This document shows positions 44,542-53,096 of a stretch of DNA of 64,000 bases, in pieces (the stretch's first letter is position 1; every line of letters starts with the position of its first letter). The position numbers and the translations under genes are program-made. The stretch covers positions 248,001 through 312,000 of the forward strand of contig NZ_WXEX01000001.1 of NCBI RefSeq assembly GCF_009877435.1, in the 5' to 3' direction. The DNA comes from Heliomicrobium gestii (GTDB lineage: Bacteria; Bacillota; Desulfitobacteriia; Heliobacteriales; Heliobacteriaceae). The notes under the pieces were generated by a model that worked only from the letters and a program-made list of their open reading frames with translations, ran no database searches and was not told the origin of the DNA.

Positions 44542-44793
44542 ATGCCCACGTCCCCGCTTTTTCAAGTCGGAGATCGCGTCCTTACCTACAATTCTCAACC
44601 GGGGACCGTCGTCGATGTCATCACCGATGACGACAATGCGAAGATACTGTTGATCAAAATTGACAACATGCCTGGGGAATATGCCTACGAATTTACAGAG
44701 GTCATGCCTGTTCAATCGACAGGAACCCATAAAGCGAAGAAGTCCGATCCCCTCTTGGATTTCACCATGAAGATGAAACGCCAATACGCCTGA
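44542..44793 (+). CDS. Small hypothetical protein
   Basis: An 83-residue protein starting MPTSPLFQVGDRVLTYN, with a beta-rich first half (GTVVDVITDDDNAKILLIKIDN) that could form a small barrel, and a basic end. Unknown family. GGAAGAGAGG precedes the start. An upstream TATGAT (44387-44392) may be a -10 box. The 200 bases before it contain no other gene. Confidence 0.65.
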   Translation: MPTSPLFQVGDRVLTYNSQPGTVVDVITDDDNAKILLIKIDNMPGEYAYEFTEVMPVQSTGTHKAKKSDPLLDFTMKMKRQYA

Positions 44794-44887
44794 CGAGAGC
44801 CTGAACCGTTGTTCGTGGGCAGAAAAGCGAGTTTGACGGGGAAGATTTCGTGACATCAGGGATGATGCAGAAATATGAGGGAATCGA

Positions 44888-44916
44888 AAGGGCCTGCCGG
44901 CGACGCGGGCCTTTTT
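44888..44916 (+). terminator. Probable terminator
   Basis: AAAGGGCC-TGC and GCGGGCCTTT pair with a one-base irregularity, followed by TTTTT. It closes the small gene before the pseudouridine synthase. Confidence 0.65.
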
Positions 44917-45000
44917 GTATGCCCGGGCGGGTTTTCATGGTATAGTGTGGGCAGATAGGAAAAACTAAGCCGGAATTGGCTTCGGGAAATGAGGGCTTCT

Positions 45001-46419
45001 ATGGATAGTCAAACCGTTCGTTTACAAAAGTTGCTGGCGGCGCATGGTGTCGCGTCTCGCCGGGAAGCGGAAGCGATGATCCGGTCGGGGCGGGTGCGCG
45101 TCAATGGAACCATCGTTCGGGAACAGGGAGTGCGCGTCGACGAAGCCCATGATGTGGTTGAGGTGGACGGTCGCGCCCTCGAACGGCGCGAAGCGCCTGT
45201 CTACTATGCCCTGTACAAGCCCAGGGGGGTCGTAACGACCTGCAAGGATCCCCAGGGGCGGCAGACGGTGATTGGCCTCCTGCCCGGCGTTACCTCACGG
45301 GTCTATCCCATCGGGCGGCTTGATCAGGATACGGAGGGTCTCCTCCTGGTGACGAATGATGGGCAATTGGCCTTCCGGCTTACCCATCCCCGTTTCGGTG
45401 TCGAAAAGACGTACCGCGCCCGCCTGCGCGATGATGTGAGCGAGGCAGCGCTGAAGGCGCTTGCGACGGGCGTTCCGCTGGAAGACGGGATGACGGCGCC
45501 GGCCGAGGTGCGCCTCCTCCGCCGCGAAGGGGGAGCCACCTGGATCGAGATCAAGATCCACGAGGGCCGCAAGCGCCAGATCCGCCGGATGGGCGATGCC
45601 ATCGGACACCCGGTCATCGATCTGGAGCGGATCTCCTTCGGCCCGATCACCCTGGGCAAACTAAAGCCCGGCGAGGTTCGCCCCTTGACCCCGGCAGAAC
45701 TGCGGGCGTTGCGGGCGGCGGCGGGAATCACAGAGGCGGCTGAGCCGAACCGGGGCAGGGATTCCCGCCGGCAGCCGGCGAAAGCCGCTGCGGTGGCGCC
45801 CCCGGCCGGTACGGGGGGAGCGCCGTCGGGACGAGCGGTGGCTGCTCAGGCAAAGCGAGGGGGCGCCTTTTCAAAGGCCAACAACCCGCAGGAACGAAAC
45901 AAGCGATCCGTTGCCGGTCCGGGTCGTCCCGATGGGCGCAAACGGGGACCAGCGGAACTGGACGAGCGCAATCCGGCCAGGTATAGTGATCAGCGGGAAA
46001 AAGAGAAAAGCGCCCAGGCTCACCGGGAGCCCAAGGGGCCCGTAAGAAGAACGGAAAAGGGGCCCGGTAAGGGGTTTGATAAGGGGTTTGATAAGGGGTT
46101 CGATAAGGGGTTCGATAAGGGCACTGCCAAGGGCTTTAAAAAGGGAACGGCAATGGGACGGGCCAAAGCACCATTGGAAGCCCCGGCAAAAGGGCCTTAT
46201 AAAGGGCCCTATAAAGGACCTGCCAGGGATTCGGCCCAGGGTGCTGCGCAGGAAACGGGAAGAGGTCCCAAGGGATTCCGGGAAGGAAGGGACGGAGGCG
46301 ATCGGCGTGACAAGAGCGCGTCTGGAAAAAGGCTTGATTCAGGTGTACACGGGAAATTCAAAGGGAAAAACGACGGCGGCCCTCGGTCTCGCTCTGCGGG
46401 CCCTCGGTCACGGGTTTAA
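45001..46419 (+). CDS. RluB/RsuA-family pseudouridine synthase with long repetitive basic tail
   Basis: A 472-residue protein. The first 240 residues are a full RluB-type enzyme: S4 domain (VRLQKLLAAHGVASRREAEAMIRSG), catalytic motif GRLDQDTEGLLL with its aspartate, and EGRKRQIRRM. It makes pseudouridine in rRNA. The next 230 residues are a low-complexity Lys/Arg/Gly/Pro tail, with four KGFD repeats from an exact-length 12-base tandem (46069-46116) and KGPYKGPYKGP. Such basic tails occur on some RNA-binding enzymes but this is long. Its last 113 bases overlap the cobO gene in another frame. ATG 45001 follows GAGGG; ATG 44989 is an alternative. Confidence 0.88.
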   Translation: MDSQTVRLQKLLAAHGVASRREAEAMIRSGRVRVNGTIVREQGVRVDEAHDVVEVDGRALERREAPVYYALYKPRGVVTTCKDPQGRQTVIGLLPGVTSRVYPIGRLDQDTEGLLLVTNDGQLAFRLTHPRFGVEKTYRARLRDDVSEAALKALATGVPLEDGMTAPAEVRLLRREGGATWIEIKIHEGRKRQIRRMGDAIGHPVIDLERISFGPITLGKLKPGEVRPLTPAELRALRAAAGITEAAEPNRGRDSRRQPAKAAAVAPPAGTGGAPSGRAVAAQAKRGGAFSKANNPQERNKRSVAGPGRPDGRKRGPAELDERNPARYSDQREKEKSAQAHREPKGPVRRTEKGPGKGFDKGFDKGFDKGFDKGTAKGFKKGTAMGRAKAPLEAPAKGPYKGPYKGPARDSAQGAAQETGRGPKGFREGRDGGDRRDKSASGKRLDSGVHGKFKGKNDGGPRSRSAGPRSRV

Positions 46420-46903
46420 GGTCTATATCATCCAATTTATGAAAGGCAGTTCTTATTATGGAGAACTGTTTTCCCTGCAGCGGCTCTATCCCGATATTCA
46501 ACTGGCCCAGTATGGCCGCAACTGTCCCCATGATCCCATGATCCGGCAGGGTGAGATGCAGTGTGTCGGCTGTGGCGGTTGCTTCGTCCGCAAAGGCCAT
46601 GCGACCGAACAGGATCAGGTCATGGCTGATCGCGCCATGGAACGGGCGCGCGAAGTGATCACAAGCGGCGATTACGATATCGTCATCCTCGATGAGTTGT
46701 CCAATGCCCTCTGGTTTGAGTTGGTCACCATCGAGGCGGCGCTGGAACTGTTGAAGGCCAAACCGGATCATGTGGAAGTGGTGATCACCGGCCGGAACAC
46801 GCCGCCAGAAATCCTGGAGAAAGCCCACCTGGTGACGGAGATGCGCGAGATCAAGCATCCCTATCAGATCGGCGTTCCCAGCCGCCGGGGCATTGAATAC
46901 TAA
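46307..46903 (+). CDS. cobO: Cob(I)alamin adenosyltransferase (CobO/BtuR type)
   Basis: A 198-residue protein that adenosylates corrinoids. P-loop GNSKGKTTAALGLALRALGHG, FMKGS, and ILDELSNALWFELV, with ITGRNTPPEILEKAHLVTEM near the end, as in CobO. An extra cysteine segment MQCVGCGGCF is seen in the middle (about residues 85-94). GTG 46307 follows GGAGG by eight bases, inside the tail of the pseudouridine synthase gene. It overlaps cobT by 11 bases, so both belong to cobalamin synthesis or salvage. Confidence 0.92.
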   Translation: MTRARLEKGLIQVYTGNSKGKTTAALGLALRALGHGFKVYIIQFMKGSSYYGELFSLQRLYPDIQLAQYGRNCPHDPMIRQGEMQCVGCGGCFVRKGHATEQDQVMADRAMERAREVITSGDYDIVILDELSNALWFELVTIEAALELLKAKPDHVEVVITGRNTPPEILEKAHLVTEMREIKHPYQIGVPSRRGIEY

Positions 46904-47963
46904 TCCCGTCGGCGCCCTGGATCGCAAGGCCATGGCCGCCGCCCGCGCCCACTGGGACGGGCTGATCAAACCGCCCCAAGGGCTGGGCTCTTTAGAGGAG
47001 TTTGTCATCCACCTGGCTGGCATCACCGGTTCTGCCAGGCCCAGCCTGCTTCGCCGGCGGGCGCTGGTGATGGTGGCCGAACACGGGGTAGCCGAGGCGG
47101 GTGTCAGCGCCTACCCGCCCGGCATGACGCGCGAGATCGTGAAGGCCTTTTTAGAGGAAAAATCGGGCACCGCCGTTTTGGGCCGGGAGACCAGAACAGA
47201 GGTGCACCTCATCGATGTGGGGCTGAAGGATGACTGCGGACCAAAGGGCAGCCTCTTTGCCATGCCGGATCGAGACCGGTCGGTGACGACGCTGCGCTGC
47301 CGCAAGATCGCTCCGGGCACGGGTAATTTTCTCCGGGAACGGGCGATGTCGCGGGAACAGGTTTTCCAGGCTTTGCAGACCGGATCGAGCCTTGTGCGCG
47401 AGGCGGTCAGGGATGGGGTGCAAGGACTGGCCCTGGGGGAAATCGGCATCGGCAACACGACCGCCTGCAGCGCCATCACGGCCGCTTTGCTGGAACTGCC
47501 GCCGGCAGAGGTTGTCGGTCGAGGCTCCGGCCTCTCGCCGGCCAGTATGGAAAAGAAGCGCCTGGTCATTGAAGAGGCTCTGGCCTTGCACCGTCCGCCG
47601 GCCGGTGACGTGATCGAGGTGCTTTCCATGGTCGGCGGTCTCGAGATCGCCGCCCTGGCCGGCGCCATTCTGGAGGCGGCCCGTTGCCGGACGCCGGCCG
47701 TCCTTGACGGATTTGTGACCTGCACCGCCGCCCTGTGCGCCCATCGCCTCGACCCGGCCATCGGCGACTACCTGTTGCTCAGCCACCGCTCGAAAGAACG
47801 GGGCCAGCAGCAGATCGTCGAACGCCTCGGTCTTCAACCGCTGCTGGCCTTTGACCTGCAGTACGGGGAAGGCGTTGGGGCGGTGCTCGCTCTGCACCAG
47901 GCCTACCTCGCCACCTGCGTCTTGCGAGATATGGGGATGTGGCCGAAAAAAAAGGATTTTTAG
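46893..47963 (+). CDS. cobT: Nicotinate-nucleotide-dimethylbenzimidazole phosphoribosyltransferase
   Basis: CobT makes alpha-ribazole phosphate for the lower ligand of cobalamin. The 356-residue protein has the signature KPPQGLGSLEEFV, VMVAEHGVAEAGVSAYP, LGEIGIGNTTACSAI, GRGSGLS and FVTCTAALCAHRL. TTG 46893 overlaps the end of cobO. Together with cobO it suggests cobalamin assembly, matching the cobalamin-dependent proteins elsewhere in the window. Confidence 0.95.
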   Translation: MNTNPVGALDRKAMAAARAHWDGLIKPPQGLGSLEEFVIHLAGITGSARPSLLRRRALVMVAEHGVAEAGVSAYPPGMTREIVKAFLEEKSGTAVLGRETRTEVHLIDVGLKDDCGPKGSLFAMPDRDRSVTTLRCRKIAPGTGNFLRERAMSREQVFQALQTGSSLVREAVRDGVQGLALGEIGIGNTTACSAITAALLELPPAEVVGRGSGLSPASMEKKRLVIEEALALHRPPAGDVIEVLSMVGGLEIAALAGAILEAARCRTPAVLDGFVTCTAALCAHRLDPAIGDYLLLSHRSKERGQQQIVERLGLQPLLAFDLQYGEGVGAVLALHQAYLATCVLRDMGMWPKKKDF

Positions 47964-48055
47964 CCCCATAGCTCGAATTATGGAAAATAATGAAAAGACG
48001 TGGTTGGAGTGGTGGCTCTGTGGTCGCCGGCTGACCTGATCGTGGAGTGACAAAC

Positions 48056-48520
48056 GTGGCGAACGGAATCAACGGGGACGAATGGCGCCGTCCGGCCTTG
48101 CGGGCGCGGGTGCGCTTTGACTTTCATACGCCCATCCGCAAAAATAGGCTTTTTTTCGGCGCCCCTGACGTGGATAAAGAGGCCGAGATGATCCGCGAGC
48201 AGCAGGTGGCCCTGCTGCGCAACGTGCCCATCCAAGGGATCACCGTTGAGGACATCGATATGGCCATCGACATCTATATCCTGCTTGATGAGGCGACAGG
48301 CAGGGAGATCGCCTTTGCGCCTGTCATCGTGACCGTCGGCGCCGACACGCTCGAAGACCTCTTGCGGTTCACCCTGCGCGACGAGTATCGCAAGATCGAA
48401 CTGATTGAACCGGAACAGTTCTTCCTCCATCGCTTCGAACTGGAGCGTTTCATCTTCCGGATCAACGAGGACCAAAAGCAATACCGCCAGGCGCTGGAAC
48501 GGCGTCTGACACCGCGTTGA
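48056..48520 (+). CDS. Hypothetical protein
   Basis: A 154-residue protein I do not recognise. It has mixed alpha/beta character with FDFHTPIRKNRLFFGAPDVD, VPIQGITVEDIDMAIDIYILLD and FLHRFELERFIFRI. It reads as cytoplasmic; no TM or cysteine motif. GTG 48056 follows GGAGTGA. It lies 92 bases after cobT and 39 before the FAD protein. Confidence 0.72.
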   Translation: MANGINGDEWRRPALRARVRFDFHTPIRKNRLFFGAPDVDKEAEMIREQQVALLRNVPIQGITVEDIDMAIDIYILLDEATGREIAFAPVIVTVGADTLEDLLRFTLRDEYRKIELIEPEQFFLHRFELERFIFRINEDQKQYRQALERRLTPR

Positions 48521-48559
48521 CATCCAGCACATCTTGGGCGAGAGAGCAATAGGGAGGCA

Positions 48560-49861
48560 ATGACGACACTGGATACGGCAAGGATCATCGTCATCGGAGG
48601 GGGGGCCGCCGGCTTGACGGCGGCCATCATGGGGGCCAGAGCAGGGGCTCCCCTTTTGCTTTTGGAAAAAAACGATCGATTGGGAAAAAAATTGCTCATC
48701 ACCGGCAAGGGCCGTTGCAATGTGACCAATGACACGGACACAGAGGGCATCATCGCCAACCTGCCCGGCAATGGCCGCTTTTTGCACAGCGCCCTGCGGG
48801 CTTTCGACGCCCGGCAGACGATGCGCTTTTTTGAAGAGGAACTGGGGCTTCCCTTAAAAGTAGAGCGGGGCAACCGTGTCTTTCCCCAGAGCGACCGCGC
48901 CTCTGATGTGGTCGAGGCCATGGTCCGCGAGTTGAAGCGGCTGAAAGTGGAGGTGCAGACGGGGCGGACGGTGACGGCCATCGAGCGGGACGGGAGCGGC
49001 GCGGTCCGCGGCGTCCGCACCGCTGACGGCCAATTCTATCCCGGCGCCGCTGTCGTCGTGGCGACGGGAGGGAACACCTACCCGGGCACAGGCAGCAGTG
49101 GCGACGGCTTTCGTTTCGCCGGTGAGTTGGGCCATGCGGTGACGACGCTGCGACCGTCCCTGGTGCCCTTGATCACGGCGGAGCCTTGGGTCAAGGAGTT
49201 GCAGGGGTTGACGCTGAAAAACGTGCGGGTGTCCCTCCAGGACAAGGCCGGCAAAAAGCTGGGCGAGGAGTTCGGCGAGATGATCTTCACCCATTTCGGC
49301 GTCTCGGGCCCGGTGATCCTCAGCCTCAGCAAGCACGCCACGAACTACTGGGAAAAGAAAGGCGCTCCCGAGAAAAACCCGCTCCTCGTCAAGATCAATC
49401 TGAAACCGGCGCTGACGCCGGAGCAGTTGGACGCCCGGATCCAGCGCGATTTTGCCCAGTTCCAGCGCAAGCAGTTCAAAAACGCCCTCGGCGATCTCCT
49501 GCCCAAGTCGCTGATCCCGATCGTGATCGCCCTTTCAGGGATTTCGGAGGACAAGTTCGTCCACCAGATCACCAAGGCAGAGCGGCGCAACCTCTTGGAA
49601 ACGTTGACGGCGCTGACGGTGACGGCCACCGGCCATCGGCCCATGAGCGAAGCCATCGTCACCGCCGGCGGCGTGGACATCCGGGAGATTGATCCGAAAA
49701 CGATGGCCAGCAAGCAGATTCTCGGTCTGTTCTTCGCCGGCGAGGTGGTCGATGTGGACGGCTATACAGGCGGATTCAACCTGCAAGCGGCCTGGTCGAT
49801 GGGTTATATGGCCGGTCGGGCGGCGGCGAAGCTTGTCAAGGCCCCGCAAGGGGGGCTATAA
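48560..49861 (+). CDS. FAD-dependent oxidoreductase, HI0933/BaiN family
   Basis: A 433-residue flavoprotein of the HI0933-like group: N-terminal dinucleotide fold VIGGGAAGLTAAIMGARAGAP, GRCNVTN, VVVATGGNTYPGTGSSGDG and a C-terminal FAD motif FFAGEVVDVDGYTGGFNLQAAWSMGY. BaiN acts on bile acids in a gut clostridium, but most homologs have unknown substrates. The HutP-like gene follows closely. Confidence 0.93.
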   Translation: MTTLDTARIIVIGGGAAGLTAAIMGARAGAPLLLLEKNDRLGKKLLITGKGRCNVTNDTDTEGIIANLPGNGRFLHSALRAFDARQTMRFFEEELGLPLKVERGNRVFPQSDRASDVVEAMVRELKRLKVEVQTGRTVTAIERDGSGAVRGVRTADGQFYPGAAVVVATGGNTYPGTGSSGDGFRFAGELGHAVTTLRPSLVPLITAEPWVKELQGLTLKNVRVSLQDKAGKKLGEEFGEMIFTHFGVSGPVILSLSKHATNYWEKKGAPEKNPLLVKINLKPALTPEQLDARIQRDFAQFQRKQFKNALGDLLPKSLIPIVIALSGISEDKFVHQITKAERRNLLETLTALTVTATGHRPMSEAIVTAGGVDIREIDPKTMASKQILGLFFAGEVVDVDGYTGGFNLQAAWSMGYMAGRAAAKLVKAPQGGL

Positions 49862-49905
49862 TGGGCATACCCGGTGCTGAATCGGGAAGGATGGGAGGAC
49901 GGTTC

Positions 49906-50325
49906 ATGGGAGGCAATCCGGGAAGCAAACGCGTAGCGACGGCCGCCTTGCGCCTGGCGATGAGCGAGAGCCGGGAGGACGAACACCAGTTGCGGCGCCT
50001 CTACGCCGAAGAGGGGATCCGGACTGCAGCCGTTGATTACGGCGGAGAGTTCGTTCCGGCAGTGAAAAAAATCATCGAGCGGGCAGTTGTGGCGGCCAAG
50101 CGAGAAGGGGTCATCCGGGAAAGCCACCCGGAAGAAGGCGCCGTGGCCGGCGCCACCCACGAGGCGTTGACCCAGATCCTGCCCAAAGCCGTTGGGTTGA
50201 ACATCGGCGGCAAGGTGGGGATTGCCCGGTTCCATGATCACATCAGTGTGGCCGTCTTTTTCGGCATCGGCCTCCTTCATTTGGACGAGGTGGCTGTCGG
50301 TATGGGCCACCGGGCGGCTCTGTAG
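49906..50325 (+). CDS. HutP-family RNA-binding antiterminator
   Basis: A 139-residue protein resembling HutP, which in Bacillus binds histidine, Mg2+ and UAG repeats in hut mRNA to allow read-through. Conserved features: [42 protein letters not shown] and [34 protein letters not shown], here spanning about 103-137, with the metal/ligand histidines. ATG 49906 follows GGGAGG; ATG 49861 is an alternative. It lies 19 bases before aroH and no hut genes are near, so its target may be different. Confidence 0.82.
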   Translation: MGGNPGSKRVATAALRLAMSESREDEHQLRRLYAEEGIRTAAVDYGGEFVPAVKKIIERAVVAAKREGVIRESHPEEGAVAGATHEALTQILPKAVGLNIGGKVGIARFHDHISVAVFFGIGLLHLDEVAVGMGHRAAL

Positions 50326-50344
50326 TACGGTAGGGGGGGAAAAT

Positions 50345-50716
50345 ATGACAGTCAACTATGTGCGCGGCATTCGCGGCGCCGTCACTGTCGACGAGAACTC
50401 GAGGGAAGGGATTCAGCAGGCGACGAAGGAATTGATGCGGGAGATCGTCGAGGCCAACGGGCTGCGGCTGGAAGACATCGCATCGGCCATCTTTACGGTG
50501 ACGCCCGATTTGAACGCCGATTTCCCGGCCTATGCGGCCCGGGAGATGGGGTGGCACCAGGTTCCGCTCATGTGCATGGGGGAGATCGACGTGCCAGGCG
50601 CGCTGCCGCGCTGTGTCCGTGTGTTGATTCATGTCAACACACCAAAAGGGCAGGACGATATGGTCCATGTCTACTTGGGTGGCGCCGTCAAACTGCGGCC
50701 CGACCTGCGCCGGTGA
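50345..50716 (+). CDS. aroH: Chorismate mutase, AroH class
   Basis: A 123-residue trimeric-type chorismate mutase that turns chorismate into prephenate for Phe and Tyr synthesis. Motifs: [14 protein letters not shown] (catalytic Arg), [40 protein letters not shown] 50345 follows GGGGGG. The neighbour HutP-like protein could regulate it. Followed by a strong terminator. Confidence 0.95.
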   Translation: MTVNYVRGIRGAVTVDENSREGIQQATKELMREIVEANGLRLEDIASAIFTVTPDLNADFPAYAAREMGWHQVPLMCMGEIDVPGALPRCVRVLIHVNTPKGQDDMVHVYLGGAVKLRPDLRR

Positions 50717-50750
50717 ACATAGGAAGACGTATATTTAAGAAGCTTTTGTG

Positions 50751-50775
50751 GCCGCTCCGCTTGGAGCGGCTTTTT
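50751..50775 (+). terminator. Terminator after aroH
   Basis: GCCGCTCC and GGAGCGGC pair across GCTT, then TTTTT. The gap to 50940 shows nothing else. Confidence 0.88.
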
Positions 50776-50939
50776 CGCGCCCTTTTTTGGTGAAGATTTG
50801 AGCAAAACCCTCGTTCATAAAAAGGGATTGCCCCGGTTTTATAGAATGTTATTATTATGTTTTATCAGGATTTGTTCTAACTTGAACGCGAACAGATGCC
50901 TGAAGGTGAACGGAAGTGAAACAGTCGGAGGGCCCAGGG

Positions 50940-51863
<924 letters not shown>

Positions 51864-51991
51864 GCGGTTTTTTTTGCAATGTGCAGGAATCGACAATCCT
51901 CTATGGAATATTGTCCTAATGGAAACAAGTACGCGAGGTTCGTGATTTCCCTGACAGAAGCAACGGGACGACAGGGAAAGAAGGGAAGGCC

Positions 51992-53056
51992 ATGAGCGAT
52001 CAGTACAGTCAAATCAGCGCGATCTTCGAAGACAAACTGCCCCAGTTGTCGGAGGCGATCCTTGTGCGCCAGTCGGTGGCGCCGACAGAGCTGACGGAAA
52101 AGTTCAACGACATCGGGCGCTTGCGCGCCCTGCAAGACATCCGGGCGCAGTTGTCTTTTCTTTCTGAGGCGGTGGCGACGAAAAGCCCGTCCCTGTTTAC
52201 CGATTATGTATCCTGGGTGAAGGTGCTTCTGTCCGGTCGGGGCATCCCTGTGACCGATCTGGCGAAAAACCTGTCCTTCACCAAGGATGTCCTCCGGGAG
52301 ATGCTTCCTGCCGATTTGAACCATATCGTTTCAGCCTATCTCGATTTGAGCATCAACGGTCTCGATGAGATGCCGGTCGATCCGCCGACCCACTTTACGC
52401 CCGATGCGCCCCTGGCCGATCTGGCGCGACAGTACCTGGAAAGGCTGCTGCAAGGGGAGCGGCGCGAGGCGACGCGGCTGATCATGGACGCCGTCCACTC
52501 TGGCACTGCTGTTCGGGATATCTACATCCATGTCTTCCAGCGCTGCCAGTATGAGATCGGACGGCTCTGGCAGATGAACCGGATCAATGTGGCCCAGGAG
52601 CATTACTGCTCGGCGGCGACGCAAATGATCATGGCCCAGTTGTACCCCTTTGTGTTTTCCGGCCCCTCCAAAAGGCGCCGGCTGGTGGCCACCTGTGTGA
52701 GTGGCGAACTGCACGAGATCGGAATCCGCATGGTATCGGATTTTTTGGAGATGGACGGGTGGGATACCTATTACCTGGGGGCGAGCACACCGGCCGCCAA
52801 CGTCGTCCAGGCGCTCCGGGACAATCAGGCCCAGGTGCTGGCCCTTTCGGCGACGATGACCTTCCATGTTCGGTGTGTGGAGGAACTGATCCGGGTGGTG
52901 CGCGCTACGCCGGATCTGGCTACTGTCAAGATTATGGTGGGCGGCTATCCCTTCAATGTTGATAATGAACTGTGGCGGCGGGTCAGCGCCGATGCCTATG
53001 CCGGGGACGCGCTTGAGGCGATCGAAGTGGCCAACCGTTTGGTGACGGGCGAGTGA
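51992..53056 (+). CDS. Cobalamin-binding sensor protein
   Basis: A 354-residue protein. The first 120 residues are helical and unassigned; then a B12-binding cap helix bundle (about 130-215, ending AQEHYCSAATQMIM) and a Rossmann B12 domain with the motif E-L-H241-E-I-G (an ExHxxG form of DxHxxG), YLGASTPAANVV and MVGGYPFN. The layout matches the CarH-type and methionine-synthase-like sensor modules. It lacks a DNA-binding domain. The gene is followed 40 bases later by a hybrid kinase, so cobalamin (or light, through adenosylcobalamin) may be the signal. Confidence 0.88.
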   Translation: MSDQYSQISAIFEDKLPQLSEAILVRQSVAPTELTEKFNDIGRLRALQDIRAQLSFLSEAVATKSPSLFTDYVSWVKVLLSGRGIPVTDLAKNLSFTKDVLREMLPADLNHIVSAYLDLSINGLDEMPVDPPTHFTPDAPLADLARQYLERLLQGERREATRLIMDAVHSGTAVRDIYIHVFQRCQYEIGRLWQMNRINVAQEHYCSAATQMIMAQLYPFVFSGPSKRRRLVATCVSGELHEIGIRMVSDFLEMDGWDTYYLGASTPAANVVQALRDNQAQVLALSATMTFHVRCVEELIRVVRATPDLATVKIMVGGYPFNVDNELWRRVSADAYAGDALEAIEVANRLVTGE

Positions 53057-53096
53057 CCGCGGAGGACCCTCTCGCCGAAAAAGGAGTGTTCTCCCG

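Noticed and set aside
44336-44653. 105-codon frame after spmB
   Set aside because: It overlaps the better supported small gene at 44542, has no ribosome site and no coherent fold.
46260-46310. Cobalamin riboswitch before cobO
   Set aside because: cobO begins inside the previous gene, and no B12-box (GCCACTG-like) is seen.
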